The notes beneath the pieces are model-generated. The model ran no database searches and had not been told where the DNA came from. It saw nothing but the letters and a program-made list of their open reading frames with translations. The position numbers were made by a program, and so were the translations under genes. Positions 44,614 to 57,517 of a stretch of DNA of 64,000 bases are shown one piece after another (position 1 is the stretch's first letter; each line of letters begins with the position of its first letter). The DNA is from CAVRUF01 sp963716005 (GTDB taxonomy: Bacteria; Actinomycetota; Thermoleophilia; Gaiellales; Gaiellaceae). The stretch is from positions 806,001-870,000 of the forward strand of contig OY970285.1 in assembly GCA_963716005.1 (NCBI GenBank), written 5' to 3'.

Positions 44614-45399
44614 GTGTCCAAAGGCAAGCGGATCAGAGCCGAGCGCAACGCGCCCCCGCCCGTCCGGGCGAAGGGCTCGGGCGGCGGAATGCCGACCTGG
44701 GCGTGGGTCGCGATCGCGCTTGCGATCGCCGCGCTGCTCGGCGGCGTCCTCATCGCGGCCTCCAAGTACGGCGCCGACGAGACCCCGACGCCGCCGACCG
44801 AAGCGGGCGGCGAGCTCGCGTTCGCGGACGAGGTCGAGGCGATGTTCGACGGCATTCCGCAGGACGGCGTCGCGCTCGGCGACCCGGACGCGCCGATCAC
44901 GCTGGTCGAGTTCGCCGACCTCCAGTGCCCGTTCTGCGCCGAGTGGGCGATCGAGGCGCTGCCGGTCTACGTGGAGGACTACGTCCGCACGGGACAGATG
45001 CGGATCGAGTTCCGTCCGCTGACCTTCATCGGGAACGACTCCGTCTCGGCCGCCGAGATGGCGGTCGCCGCCGGCGAGCAGGGGAAGGCCTGGAACGCGA
45101 TCGAGCTCATGTACCGAAACCAGGGCGCGGAGAACTCCGGCTGGTTCTCGACCGAGTTCATCGACGCGCTCGGCCGCTCCATCCCCGGGCTCGACGCCGA
45201 CCAGATGCTCACCGACGCCGCGGGCGACGTGCCGCCGCAGGTGATCGCCGACGCCGCCGCCGACGCGGAGGCGAACGACATCGACTCGACGCCGTCGTTC
45301 CTCCTCGGGCCGACGGGCGGCGAGCTCGAGCGCGTGCAGCCCGACTCGCTCGACGCGGACGGCCTGCGCGAGCAGATCGAGGCGCTCCTCAACTCGTGA
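44614..45399 (+). CDS. Membrane-anchored DsbA/thioredoxin-fold oxidoreductase
   Basis: 261 aa from GTG 44614. Basic cytoplasmic N terminus, one helix (TWAWVAIALAIAALLGGVLIA), then an extracytoplasmic thioredoxin-like domain opening DGVALGDPDAPITLVEFADL and bearing the redox motif CPFC, with cis-Pro near STPSFLL. Thioredoxin_4/DsbA-like disulfide oxidant. It overlaps the VKOR-family gene by four bases, which is its expected electron acceptor. Intact. Confidence 0.92.
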   Translation: MSKGKRIRAERNAPPPVRAKGSGGGMPTWAWVAIALAIAALLGGVLIAASKYGADETPTPPTEAGGELAFADEVEAMFDGIPQDGVALGDPDAPITLVEFADLQCPFCAEWAIEALPVYVEDYVRTGQMRIEFRPLTFIGNDSVSAAEMAVAAGEQGKAWNAIELMYRNQGAENSGWFSTEFIDALGRSIPGLDADQMLTDAAGDVPPQVIADAAADAEANDIDSTPSFLLGPTGGELERVQPDSLDADGLREQIEALLNS

Positions 45400-45798
45400 C
45401 CGAGACGCGCCTGCGCCGGGCGATCGCGGTCTTCGCGCTCGTCGGTGTGGGGATCGCCGGCTACCTGAGCTACACCCGCTGGGCGGGAGAGGCGCCGGCC
45501 TGCACGACGGGCGGCTGCGAGAAGGTGCAGTCGTCGAAGTACTCGGAGGTCGTCGGCATCCCCGTCGCGCTACCTCGGGCTCCTCGCCTACCTGGCCATC
45601 CTCGCGACCGCGTTTCGAGCGGGGCAGGCCGCGGCGGCGATCTGCGCCGGGATCGCGCTCGCCGGCGCGGTGTTCGCCGGGTACCTCCTCTACCTCCAGA
45701 TCGCCGTGATCGACGCGATCTGCATCTGGTGCGTGGGAAGCGACATCGTCATCGCCATCCTCGCGGTGCTGTCGGTTCTGCGACTCTCGCGCGTGTGA
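45396..45798 (+). CDS. VKOR-family disulfide-generating membrane protein (frame break near 45570)
   Basis: About 133 aa restored, four helices. First loop cysteines in CTTGGCEKVQSSKYSEVVG, the quinone-side motif CIWC near the C terminus. An extra base near 45570 shifts the frame; the repaired join reads IPVAYLGLLAYLAILATAF. Bacterial VKOR re-oxidises the DsbA-like partner and passes electrons to quinone, replacing DsbB. GTG 45396 overlaps the DsbA-like stop; the stop overlaps the ftcD start (TGATG). Confidence 0.9.
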
Positions 45799-46652
45799 TG
45801 CTCGAATCGGTCCCGAACGTCTCGGAGGGACGCGACCCGGCGAGGATCGAGGCGCTGCGCCGGGCGTTCTCCGCACCCGCCCGCCTCCTCGACGTGCACA
45901 CCGACGCCGACCACAACCGTTCGGTGTTCACGCTCGTCGGGTCCGCAGAGGAGCTGGTCGAGACGCTCGCGTCCGCGGTGGAGGCGGCGATCGACCTGAT
46001 CGACCTGCGCGAGCACGAGGGCGCGCACCCCAGAGTCGGCGCGGTCGACGTCGTTCCGCTCGTCTACCTGCGCCCCGAGGACGAGGATCTCGCGCGCGAG
46101 GCCGCGCTCGCCGTGGCCGACCGGATCGCGTTGCTCGGCGTGCCGGTCTACTTCTACGGGCGCCTCACCGAGGACGGGCGCGAGCCGAGGTTCTTCCGCA
46201 ACGCCGGCCTCGAGGGGATCGCGTCCGACCGAGGCCCCGCAGAGCGCGCACCCGACCGCGGGCGCCGTGCTCGTCGGCGTCCGCCCGCCGCTCGTCGCCT
46301 TCAACGTGAACCTGCGCAACGAGGATCCGGGCCCGGCCCGCGAGATCGCCGCGCTCATTCGGGAGAGCGGCGGAGGCTTTCCCGGACTGCGGGCGCTCGG
46401 CCTCGCGCTTGCCGCGCGCCGGGCTCTCCCAGGTGAGCATGAACGTGACCGACCCGCGAGGCCGCGCCGCTCCACGAGATCGTCGCGGCGATCGAGGCGG
46501 AGGCGTCCGCGCGCGGGATCGAGGTCGCGGGCAGCGAGCTGGTCGGGCTCATCCCGGCCGGGGCTGCGCTTTGCGCAGCGGGCGCCGCGCTGCGGCTCGA
46601 GGCGCTCGATGCAGGGAAGATTCTCGAGCTCCGGCTGCTCGAAAAGGCTTGA
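45798..46652 (+). CDS. ftcD: Glutamate formimidoyltransferase (three frame breaks)
   Basis: Moves the formimino group of N-formimino-L-glutamate to tetrahydrofolate, the last step of one histidine degradation route. About 283 aa restored, the transferase part only; no cyclodeaminase domain follows. MLESVPNVSEGRDPARIEAL, DVHTDADHNRSVFTLVG, HEGAHPRVGAVDVVPLV, then after extra bases near 46227, 46420 and 46457: TEAPQSAHPTAGAVLVGVRP, ARGLSQVSMNVTDPEAAPLH and ELVGLIPAGAAL. All three repairs are single-base removals. ATG 45798 overlaps the VKOR stop; hutH begins 5 kb downstream beyond the protease gene. Confidence 0.9.
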
Positions 46653-46767
46653 CCCTGCCTCTCCGCTGACGGAAGATTGCGCACCCGGGACGGGACCGTT
46701 GACTGCCTCAACGTGCTCCCACTCGGACGGTGTGCGGGGGAGAGAACTTCGAACAAGGGGATTAGCG

Positions 46768-49700
46768 ATGCATGGATCGACACGCAAGGTGACGCGAGGT
46801 CGCGCCGCCGCAGCGATTCTGGGCCTCGTCGCGCTGACAGCCGTGATGGCGGCGCTGCCGTCCTCGGCAGCCCAGCGCTCGGGCTCGACCACCTACCAGG
46901 GCGTCTGGCAGCTGAAAGCCGACTCGGCCTTCTCGAAGGCGAGCGGGAAAACCACAGTTTTGGCCAAGGATCTTCAGGCGTTCTCGCTGAACAAGGCGAA
47001 CCTCCGGTCGATGCTGGCCGCAGCGCCGGCTCCGAGCTCGGACGACGAGCTCGTCATCTCGCTGCCCGATCCGAGCGGCAAGTTCCAGCGCTTCGCGATC
47101 AAGCGCTCGCAGATCATGGCGCCGGGCCTCGCCGCGAAGCATCCCGACATCGGGACGTACAGCGGCCGCGGGCTCGACGACGTGACCTCCACGATCCATG
47201 CGGACATCTCGCGGACCGGCTTCCATGCCTCGGTCCGCTCCGCATCGGGCGCCTGGTACATCGATCCGTTCTCGTACGCGAACCAGAGCGTCTACGCGAG
47301 CTACTACGGGCGCGCGGTTCCCAAGGACACGAACCAGTTCATCGAGCGCGACGTCAGCTCGGCTGACCTCTCGATCGACAAGGGCTACTACCACGCATCC
47401 GACACGGTCACCGTGAACGGCAGCGGCTTCGCGCCGAACGCCGCGATCACGGTCGAGATCTCCGATCTCGAGGGCGTCGTGGCGACCCGCTCGGTCAGCG
47501 CGACGTCGGACGGCTCCGGCAGTTTCTCGGCGAGCTTCGTCGCCGACCCGGACGGGAAGCTCGGCGACCGCAGTCGTCTCCGCGTCCGACGGCGAGTCGT
47601 CGGCCGGAAACGCGTACCAGGTCGTCCGCGACGACGATCCGACGGTGGATCCGCCGACCGGCGACATCCTGCGCCTCTACCGCACCGCTCTCATGACCGA
47701 CCCGGGCTACTCCACCTACCACGGCGGCCCGGCCAACGTCACGCCGGCCAAGGTCACGCTCATGAACCGCGTGAGCCAGGTCTACGAGGACGATCTCTCG
47801 ATCACGCTCCAGCTGATCGCGCAGACCGACCAGCTGAACCTGAACACGTGGGACGCGGCGATCGCGCCGAACGGTCCCTGTGGAGTCGCGCCGTGCTACG
47901 CCCAGGCGAACGTGACCGGGTGCAGCAACCTCGGCCGCAACCGCATCGTCGCCGGCCAGATCGTCGGCGCCGAGGCGTTCGAGCTCGGCCACCTCGCACT
48001 CGGCCAGCCGGGCGGCGGTGTCGCGAACCTCGGTGTCGTCGGCCGCGCGAACAAGTCCGGCGGCTGCACCGGCATCCCGACACCGACGGGAGACTTCTAT
48101 GCCATCGACTATGTCGCTCACGAAATGGGCCACCAGTTCAGCGGAAACCACCCGTTCAACGGGAACCAGCTGAACTGCTCGGGCGGAAACCGGAGTGCCG
48201 CCACCTCGACCGAGGTCGGCTCCGGCTCGTCGATCATGGCCTACGCGGGCATCTGCGCGACCGACGATCTCTCTCCGCACAGCGACCCGTACTTCTACCA
48301 GCGGTCGCTCCAGGAGATCTCGACCTACACGTCGTCGAACCAGGCGGCGATCAACGAGGTCCAGTCGGCCGCCCTGCGCCACTTCGGCGGGGGCAACGAA
48401 GTCCAGGTCGCGACCTTCGGGCCCGGCTTCCAGCCGACCAACGCGATCCAGCCGCTCACGGTCGCGATCGGCGCGGCCCCGAACGGGACGACGCAGCTCG
48501 GCGGCCTCTCGCAGAGCGGCACCACGCGTGACGGTCTCGACCGGCGCCGCGGGCGCGACCCACACGCTCCAGCCCGGTGACTCGATCACCATCTCGGGCG
48601 CGGGCGACCCCGGCTACAACGGGACGTTCACGGTCGACTCGGTCCTCACCTCGAGGGCGTTCACGGTGACCAACCCGGCCCCCGGCCTCATCAGGTCCGG
48701 TGGCGGGACGATCACGCTGAACGCGCCCGGCCTCTCCGAGGTCGGCAACACCGTGACGGTGCGGACGACGCTCGTCCACAACCGGTCGGTCGGCGACCAG
48801 GTCACCATCGCCGGCGCCAACAACGCCGGCTACAACCAGCCGACGCCGGTCACGATCACCGCGGTTCCGACTCCGCGGAGCTTCGAGTTCACGAACGCCG
48901 TCGCGGGCCTGCCGAACGCGGGCGCCGGGACGGTGACGTACACGTCGCCCTTCATGCTCAGCTACGGCGGCGCGAACTCCGTCCTCATCGGGAGCGGCGG
49001 ACTGCAGTACAACGCCGTGAACCTGACCACCGCGATCAACGCCATCGCCGGCTTCCCCGGCACCGCAACGGTGACGAACGCCGCGAACACGGGGTTCACG
49101 GTGACGTTCACCGGCGCTTCGGCCGGCGTGGACGTGTCGCCTCTGTCGTTCATCGGCCTTTCCTGCGGCGGGTGCTTCGGCTCGATCGAGGAGACGAACC
49201 ACGGCGGCGCGTTCGACTCGTTCACGATCAACTACGACGGCAACGTGTCCGCTCCGATCGTGAACGGCACGAACTACTCGGCGGCCGGCATCCTCGCCGC
49301 CGTCACGCCGATCCTCCCGGCCGGCGTCACCGTCACGGTGGCGGGCTTCGCCGGGGCCAACCCGGTCAACAACCAGGGCTTCCAGCTGACGTTCGGCGGA
49401 ACCGCTGCGATGACGAACGTGCCCGTGAAGTTCGCGCTTCAGGACTTCACGCCGGGCGCGACGGGCTGGGTGAACGAGCTCGACAAGGGCGGCCCGGTCG
49501 ACAACAAGGGGATCATGTCGCCCACGGGCAACGCGATTCCGGTCGTCGCCGCTCCGCGTCCAGTACCAGATCCCGCTGCGGACGCCGTTCTCGCTGACCG
49601 GCTCCGCCACCGACGCGGACAACGATCCGCTCCTCTACAGCTGGGAGCAGAACGATCGCGGCGGCACTGCGGGCACCTCGCTCCTCAACAACGTCAAGAC

Positions 49701-51537
49701 GAACGGCCCGCTCTTCGCCATGTTCCCGAAGTCGGCGACCATGTCGGAGACGGACACGCTTCTCTACAACTCGCCCGGCGAGAACCACCTGACCGACTCG
49801 CCGTCGCGCACGTTCCCGGATCTCCAGCAGATCCTCGACAACAACACGAACGCGGACACGGGCGCCTGCCCGACGGGACCGATCGCCCCGCCGGTGCCGA
49901 TTCCCGTGAAGGAGTGCTTCGCGGAGTTCCTCCCGACGTCCGACTACGTCGGCTTCGCCGGGACGAACGCGGTTCCGCTCTCGCTCCACTTCCGCCTGAC
50001 CGCCCGTGACCTCAAGGGCGGCGTGAACGCGGCCGACACGACGCTGCTCCTCACGCCGGCGACCGGGCCGTTCCGCGTGACGTCACAGGCGAGCGCCGTG
50101 ACGTACGAGGCCCTCTCGACCCAGACGGTCACGTGGGATGTGGCGGGCACCGACCTGCCGCCCATCTCGACCGCCAACGTCAAGATCAGCCTGTCGCTCG
50201 ACGGCGGCCTCACGTATCCGCACGTGCTCGCCGCTTCGACGCCGAACGACGGGACCGAGGACGTGGCCCTGCCGTACGACGGCTCGGCGCACGCCCGGAT
50301 CAAGATCGAGGCGATCGACAACGTCTACTTCGACGTCTCGAACGTCGACTTCACGATCCACGCGACCCCGACGGTGACGAACGACGCACCGGCGGGCGGC
50401 GTGAACGTGGAGTACAGCGATCCGATGGCTCCGGTGACGATCACCGCCACCGATCCCGACTCGCTCGGCTCCCAGCTCACGGCGACCGCGACCGGGCTTC
50501 CGGCCGGCGCCACGCTGACGAGCGGAATCGTCTCGGGCCCGACGGCCGATCCGGGCATTCACACCTGGACGGTCGGCGGCACGATCACGGCGGCGCCGGG
50601 CACCTACCCGGTGACCGTGACGGTGACGGACGAGACAGGCGCATCCGCGTCCACGTCGTTCGACATCCACGTCGCGGCCGAGGACGACATCGAGATCGGC
50701 TACGAAGGCGACGAGATCACGTTCGTGCCCGCGAAGAAGCACTACGAGAAGGTGCTCCTGCGGGCGACAATCCAGGAGACCGACGGCTCCATCGGCGACG
50801 TCCGCAACGCGACGATCACCTTCATGGAGGGCTCGACCGTGCTCTGCGGCCCGCTCCCGGTTTCGCTCCAGAACGGGGACACGGGCAACGGCGTCGCGTC
50901 GTGCACCGTCGTCCTCGGGATCGGCATGCATGACATCGACATCGTCGTCGGCGGCTACTACACCGGCTCCGAAGACCAGGTCGTCGAGGTCGCCGAGCCG
51001 GACGACGCGTACATCGCGGCGGCAGGCGAGACCGTGATGTCGGCCTCCGCCGGCGTCTACAAGGCGACCAACGGCTCCAAGATGGGCTTCGGCCTGAGCG
51101 TCAAGTACCGCGACGGCAAGCGCGACCACTGGTGGGACAAGCACCGGAAGGAAAGCCTGAGCGGACACGTCGACGTCACGTTCAAGTCGGGCGGCAAGAC
51201 GTACCTGATCAAGAGCGACGACTTCGACTCGCTCGGAGTCGACTTCGAGAAGTCCACGGGCGGCTCGTGCAACGGCCCGACGAGCTCGAAGTGCTACGGG
51301 CTCGCGGACATCCGCATGACCGCGAAGCTCGTGGACGTCACGAAGTGGTGGAAGACCTCGACCGTGGCGACGAGGCTCTCCCTGCGGGTCACGCTGACCG
51401 ACAGGGGCTCGCACGGCTCGAAGGACTCCATCGGCGTCACGCTCTGGAGTGGAAGCAAGCTGCTCTTCTCGTCCAAGTGGAACGGATCCGAGACGGTCGA
51501 GCAGACCTTGAAGTCCGGGAAGGTGTACGTCCGCTAG
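46768..51537 (+). CDS. Large secreted reprolysin-like (M12B-type) metalloprotease, ~1,588 aa (three frame breaks)
   Basis: ATG 46768 after AAGGGGA. Signal peptide in RAAAAILGLVALTAVMAAL, cleavage near SSA-AQ. An N-terminal prodomain-like region (residues ~30-290, with a Big/PKD-like stretch SIDKGYYHASDTVTVNGSG) precedes the protease: HEMGHQFSGNH (48119 onward, zinc motif HExxHxxxxxH) and a Met-turn SGSSIMAYAG. Beyond lie several beta-rich domains (PGDSITISGAGDPGYNGTF; a FN3/PKD-like region; a Ca-binding-like DIHVAAEDD), and a C-terminal Lys/Ser-rich domain of ~170 residues. Extra bases near 47569, 48524 and 49557 each rejoin good sequence. No transmembrane anchor, so extracellular. It separates ftcD from hutHUI and ends in a strong terminator. 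Confidence 0.88.
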
Positions 51538-51558
51538 GACGCCCCTCACCTCGGCTCA

Positions 51559-51594
51559 GCGGGCCCCGCGTCGCTCAATGCGACCGGGGCCCGC
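51559..51594 (+). terminator. Strong stem-loop after the protease gene
   Basis: GCGGGCCCCG (51559-51568) and GTCGC (51570-51574) pair with GCGAC (51580-51584) and CGGGGCCCGC (51585-51594), leaving one bulged C and the loop TCAAT: 15 base pairs. It is followed by GGTCGTTCT. It separates the protease from the hut genes. Confidence 0.7.
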
Positions 51595-51614
51595 GGTCGT
51601 TCTAGACTCACCCC

Positions 51615-53147
51615 GTGCCCGTTTCGCTCACCGGTGACGACCTCACCGCCGCAGACGTCTGGGCCGTTGCGGTCGAGGGCTCGCCGGCGGAGCTCTCCGG
51701 CGGTGCGCGCGAGCGAATCCAGGCAGCGCGCGATCTCGTGGACGAGGTTGCCGCGGGATCGAGCGGCGAGCACACGTACGGGATCAACACCGGCTTCGGC
51801 CGCTTCGTCTCGAAGACGATCCCGCCGGATCAGTCCGAAGAGCTGCAGCTCCGCCTTCTGCGCAGCCACGCGTGCGGCGTGGGGGAGCCGTATCCGGACG
51901 AGGTCGTCCGCGCGGCCATGCTCCTGCGGGCGAACACGCTCGCCAAGGGGACGTCGGGGATCGCGCTCGGCACCGTCGAGTTGCTCCTCGAGTGCATGAA
52001 CCGCGGGGTGCTGCCGCTCGTGCCGAGCCGCGGGTCGGTCGGCGCGTCCGGCGATCTCGCACCGCTCGCGCACCTTGCGCTGCCGCTCGTCGGCGAGGGC
52101 TTCGCGACCGTCGAGGGCGACCTGCTCCCGGGTGGAGAGGCTCTCGCGCGCGTGGGCCTCGAACCGATCCGCCCGCAGGCGAAGGAGGGGCTGTCGCTCA
52201 TCAACGGCACGCAGTTCATGAGCGCGATGGGCGCGCTCGGCTGCGTCAGGGCGCGCCGGCTCGCCGCGGCCGCGGACATCGCGTGCGCGCTCTCGCTCGA
52301 GGCGCTCCAGGGCTCCAGGGTCGCGTTCCGTCCGGAGATCCAGGCGCTGCGCCCGTTCCCGGGCCAGATCGACTCGGCCGCGAACGTGCTCCGGCTCGTG
52401 GACGGCTCGGCGATCATCGAGGCGCACCGCTGGTGCGACAAGGTGCAGGACGCGTACTCGCTTCGCTGCGCGCCGCAGGTGCACGGCGCGAGCCGCGACC
52501 TCATCGCCTACGCCGAGGGCGTGGTCGCGATCGAGGTGAACGCCGCCACGGACAACCCGCTCGTCTTCGTCGACTCGCGCGAGCTCGTCTCGAACGGGAA
52601 CTTCCACGGCCAGCCGATCGCCTACGCGCTCGACACGATGAAGATCGCGATCGCCGAGCTCGCGTCGATCTCCGAGCGGCGCGTCGAGCGGCTGACGAAC
52701 CCGTCGCTCTCCGGCGGCCTGCCGGCGTTCCTGACGCCCGACGGCGGGCTCAACTCCGGGTTCATGATCCCGCAGTACGTGGCCGCGTCGCTCGTCAGCG
52801 AGAACAAGGTGCTCGCGCATCCCGCGAGCGTGGACTCGATCCCGACGAGCGCCGGCCAGGAGGATCACGTGTCCATGGGGAACGCGTCCGGGCTCACCTG
52901 CTGGCAGGTGCTCGCGAACTCGGAGTGCGCGGTCGCGATCGAGCTGCTCGCGGCGGCGCAGGGCGTTGAGTTCCTCGCGCCGCTCGAGCCGGGAGCGGGG
53001 ACGCGGGCGGCGCATCGCGCGCTGCGCGGCCTCTCGGACGCGGTCGACCGACGACCGCTCCATCTCCGCCGACATCGAGCGCGTCGCGGAGGCGATCCGG
53101 ACGGGGGCGCTAGCCGCTGCGGTCGAGGCCGAGGTCGGAGCGCTCGC

Positions 53148-53151
<4 letters not shown>
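51615..53151 (+). CDS. hutH: Histidine ammonia-lyase (frame break at 53049)
   Basis: Converts histidine to trans-urocanate and ammonia. About 511 aa restored. The MIO cofactor triad Ala-Ser-Gly is in SVGASGDLAPLAH; YGINTGFGRF, LINGTQFMSAMGA, NAATDNPLVF, GNFHGQPIAYALD and SAGQEDHVSMG are family hallmarks. One extra base at 53049 (GAC-C-GAC) shifts the final ~35 residues; restored they read DDDRSISADIERVAEAIRTG. GTG start 51615, 21 bp after the terminator hairpin. Its stop overlaps hutU (ATGA). Confidence 0.95.
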
Positions 53152-54848
<1,697 letters not shown>

Positions 54849-54860
54849 GCGACGCGCGGC

Positions 54861-56098
54861 GTGTCGACGCTCCTCGTTCGCGATCTCGCCCAGGCGGTCT
54901 CCCCGGCCGGCACCGAGGCGCCGCTGCGCGGCGAGGCCCTCGGGCGGCTGGATGTCATCGAGGATGCGTACGTCCTCGCGCGCGGCGGCGTCATCGTCGA
55001 CGTGGGGCGGATGCGCGACCTCGGCCCGATCGACGGCGACGTCGTCGAGGTGGACGGGCGCGGGCGTGCAGCGATCCCGGGACTCGTCGACTGCCACACG
55101 CATCCGTGCTTCGCGGGCGACCGGGCCGGCGAGTTCGAGCTGCGCTCGGGCGGGGCGTCCTACGAGGAGCTCCACGCCGCGGGCGGCGGCATCCTCTCGA
55201 CCGTCCGGGCCACGCGGGCGGCGACCGAGGACGAGCTCCGTGCGGCGGTCGAGCGGCACCGCGCCTGGATGCGCGCGTCCGGCACGACCACGTTCGAGGG
55301 GAAGTCCGGCTACGGGCTCGACCGCGACACGGAGCTCGCACAGCTCCGCGCGGTCCGCGACGCGGGCGGCGTCCCGACGTGGCTCGGCGCGCACGCGGTC
55401 CCGCCCGAGTTCGACGACGCGGACGCGTACCTCGACTTCGCGCTCGCCGACGTGCTCCCCGAGGCGGCCCAGATCGCCGAGGCGGCGGACGTCTTCCTGG
55501 AGCAGGGCGCGTTCGACGCCGGCGCAGGCGCGCCGCTATCTCACGGCCTGCGCCGAGCACGGCTTGGCGTTGCGGCTCCACGCCGACCAGTTCACCGAAG
55601 CGGGCGGAATCGAGCTCGCGATCGAGCTCGGCGCACGGAGCGTGGACCACCTCGAGGCGACCGGCGACGCCGGAGTCCGCGCGCTCGCCGGCAGCGACGT
55701 GACGGCTGTCCTGCTTCCGATCGCGGCCCTGACCCTCGGACGCCCGATGCCGCCCGGCCGCGCGCTCGTCGACCAGGGCGCGGCGGTCGCGCTCGCCACC
55801 GATTTCAACCCGGGCAGCGCGTTCTCCGAGAGCCTCCCGATCGCGTGCAACCTCGCGTGCACGCAGATCGGACTGGCGCCCGCCGAGGCGCTCGCGGCCT
55901 GCACGGTGAACGCGGCGCACGTCCTCGGCCGCCCCGACCGCGGACGGCTCGCGCCCGGGTACGCGGCGGACATCGTCCTCCTCGACACGCTCCGACTGGC
56001 GCTACCTCGCCTACCACCTGGGCGGGCCTGAGGTCGTAACGGTGATCGAGGCCGGCCAGGTCGCCTGGACGCGGTCGTCCGGCGCGGCCACGGCATAA
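54861..56098 (+). CDS. hutI: Imidazolonepropionase (two frame breaks)
   Basis: Amidohydrolase producing N-formimino-L-glutamate, the substrate of FtcD. About 411 aa restored. Metal motif DCHTHPCFAGDRAGEF, FEGKSGYGLDRDTEL, then, after an extra base at 55521, FDAAQARRYLTACAEHGLALRLHADQF (metal His), SVDHLEATGD and ATDFNPGSAF (metal Asp). A second extra base near 55990 shifts the end; restored it reads SDWRYLAYHLGGPEVV and stops at 56096-56098. GTG start 54861. Confidence 0.94.
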
Positions 56099-56105
56099 TC
56101 GACGC

Positions 56106-56504
56106 ATGCCCTCCCGCAAGCAGCGGCGCAAGCGCGAAAAGCTTCAGCGCCACGAGTACGAGTACGTCCTCGAGGGCGAGGACGGCGAAGAGGAGAGCGC
56201 GGAGCGCCTCAGCGAGCTGAACGCCCCGAAGGCCGACAAGGCGGCGACGCCGAAGGGCGAGATCGTCGACCGCCGGGGCCGCGTCGTCCCGAAGCCGTCG
56301 CTCCAGCGCATCGCCCGTCGTGGGGCGATCTTCACGCCGCTCGTCTTCGTGTTCGTCTACGCGACCGGGCGCGAAAATCTGAGCACCATCGGGATCATCG
56401 GGAACACCGCCGTGATCATGGCGTTCCTCCTGCCGTTCATGTTCCTGGTGGACTCGCTCGTCTACCGCATGGCGCAGAAGCGCTACGGCTCCGGCCGCCG
56501 CTAG
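56106..56504 (+). CDS. Hypothetical two-helix membrane protein with charged N terminus
   Basis: 132 aa from ATG 56106. Residues 1-70 are strongly charged: basic RKQRRKREKLQRHEYEYVLE, then acidic. Two helices follow, IFTPLVFVFVYATG and NTAVIMAFLLPFMFLVDSL, and the C-terminal tail is basic. No catalytic motif; unknown family. It starts 8 bp after hutI and is convergent with the cupin gene (four-base overlap). Intact. Confidence 0.65.
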   Translation: MPSRKQRRKREKLQRHEYEYVLEGEDGEEESAERLSELNAPKADKAATPKGEIVDRRGRVVPKPSLQRIARRGAIFTPLVFVFVYATGRENLSTIGIIGNTAVIMAFLLPFMFLVDSLVYRMAQKRYGSGRR

Positions 56505-56839
56505 GCCTGCGAGTTGCCGCGGTAGTGGCCCTCGCCGGGCCACGGCGCCAGTAGGAGTAGAAGGCGGGCGCCGTCGGGCGCGCGAACCGCGTGCCGCTCG
56601 TCGGGCTCGAAGTGCAGGAGCGTGCCGGCCGGCGCGTCGACGCGCGTCCCGCCGGCCTCGAACTCGGCGCGCCCCTCGACCACGACGATCCACGCGTGCT
56701 CCTTGACCTGGTGGTCGCCGAGCTCCTGCCCGGGATCGAGTCCGAGGAGCACCGCGCGCGCCTCGTTGGCACTGCGGAGGACGACCGGAGAACGGCTTCC
56801 TTCAGGCGTCGGAATCTCCGGGAGCGACCAGCTCTCCAT
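56501..56839 (-). CDS. Cupin-domain protein
   Basis: 112 aa from ATG 56839. MESWSLPEIPTPEGSRSPVVL then the cupin motifs KEHAWIVVVEGRAEFEAGGTR and GTLLHFEPDERHAVRAPDGARLLLLLAPWPG; the conserved ERH near the second motif and the HA of KEHAW suggest a metal site, but the classical HxH pair is incomplete. Function unknown. Divergent from the MBL hydrolase gene (42 bp). Confidence 0.78.
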   Translation of the reverse strand: MESWSLPEIPTPEGSRSPVVLRSANEARAVLLGLDPGQELGDHQVKEHAWIVVVEGRAEFEAGGTRVDAPAGTLLHFEPDERHAVRAPDGARLLLLLAPWPGEGHYRGNSQA

Positions 56840-56881
56840 GGCCGGGGAGTCTAACCCCGCACGGATAGACTCAGCCGCCTG

Positions 56882-57517
56882 ATGGCCCTTGACGTCACGC
56901 GCCTCGAGCTCGGCCCGATCGGGACGAACTGCTACCTCGTCCGCAACCCCGGCGCGGCCGAGGCGGTCGTCGTCGATCCGGGCGCGGACGCGGCCAAGAT
57001 CCGGCTCGAGCTGGCCCAGCGCGGGGCCGAATGCGTCGCGATCCTCATCACGCACGGGCACTGGGACCACCTCGGCGGCGTCGCCGACCTGGCCGAGGGA
57101 ACCGGCGCGCCGGTGTACATGGCCGAGGACGAGCGAGCGCTCCTCGAGCAGGTGAACGACTACACGCCTCCGGGCGTCACGTTCCGGCCGTACACGCCCG
57201 ACAACCTCCTCCAGGGAGACGAAACGCTCGAGCTCGCAGGCATCACGTTTGAGACCGTCCGTGCGCCGGGCCACTCGCCCGCGCACCTCGCCTACGCCGC
57301 CGCCGGCGCGCTCTTCTCGGGCGACGTGCTCTTCCTGGGTTCCGTCGGCCGAGCCGACCTGCCCGGAGCCGACTGGGACGTGCTGCTCGCGTCGATCCGG
57401 TCGCTGGCCGAGCGTTTTTCGCCGGAAACGACGGTGTTTTCCGGCCACGGGCCGCCGACGACGATCGGGGCCGAGCTCGCCACGAATCCGTTCCTCGCCG
57501 AGCTCCGCGCGTCGTGA
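56882..57517 (+). CDS. MBL-fold hydrolase (glyoxalase II-like)
   Basis: 211 aa, intact. The metallo-beta-lactamase motif THGHWDHLGG, APGHSPAHLAY, LFSGDVLF and FSGHGPPTTIG are all present, the usual set for two-metal MBL thioesterases such as the YcbL/GloB-like group. The exact substrate is not readable. GTG start of hisS overlaps its stop, a common pairing near hisS in other bacteria. ATG 56882. Confidence 0.92.
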   Translation: MALDVTRLELGPIGTNCYLVRNPGAAEAVVVDPGADAAKIRLELAQRGAECVAILITHGHWDHLGGVADLAEGTGAPVYMAEDERALLEQVNDYTPPGVTFRPYTPDNLLQGDETLELAGITFETVRAPGHSPAHLAYAAAGALFSGDVLFLGSVGRADLPGADWDVLLASIRSLAERFSPETTVFSGHGPPTTIGAELATNPFLAELRAS

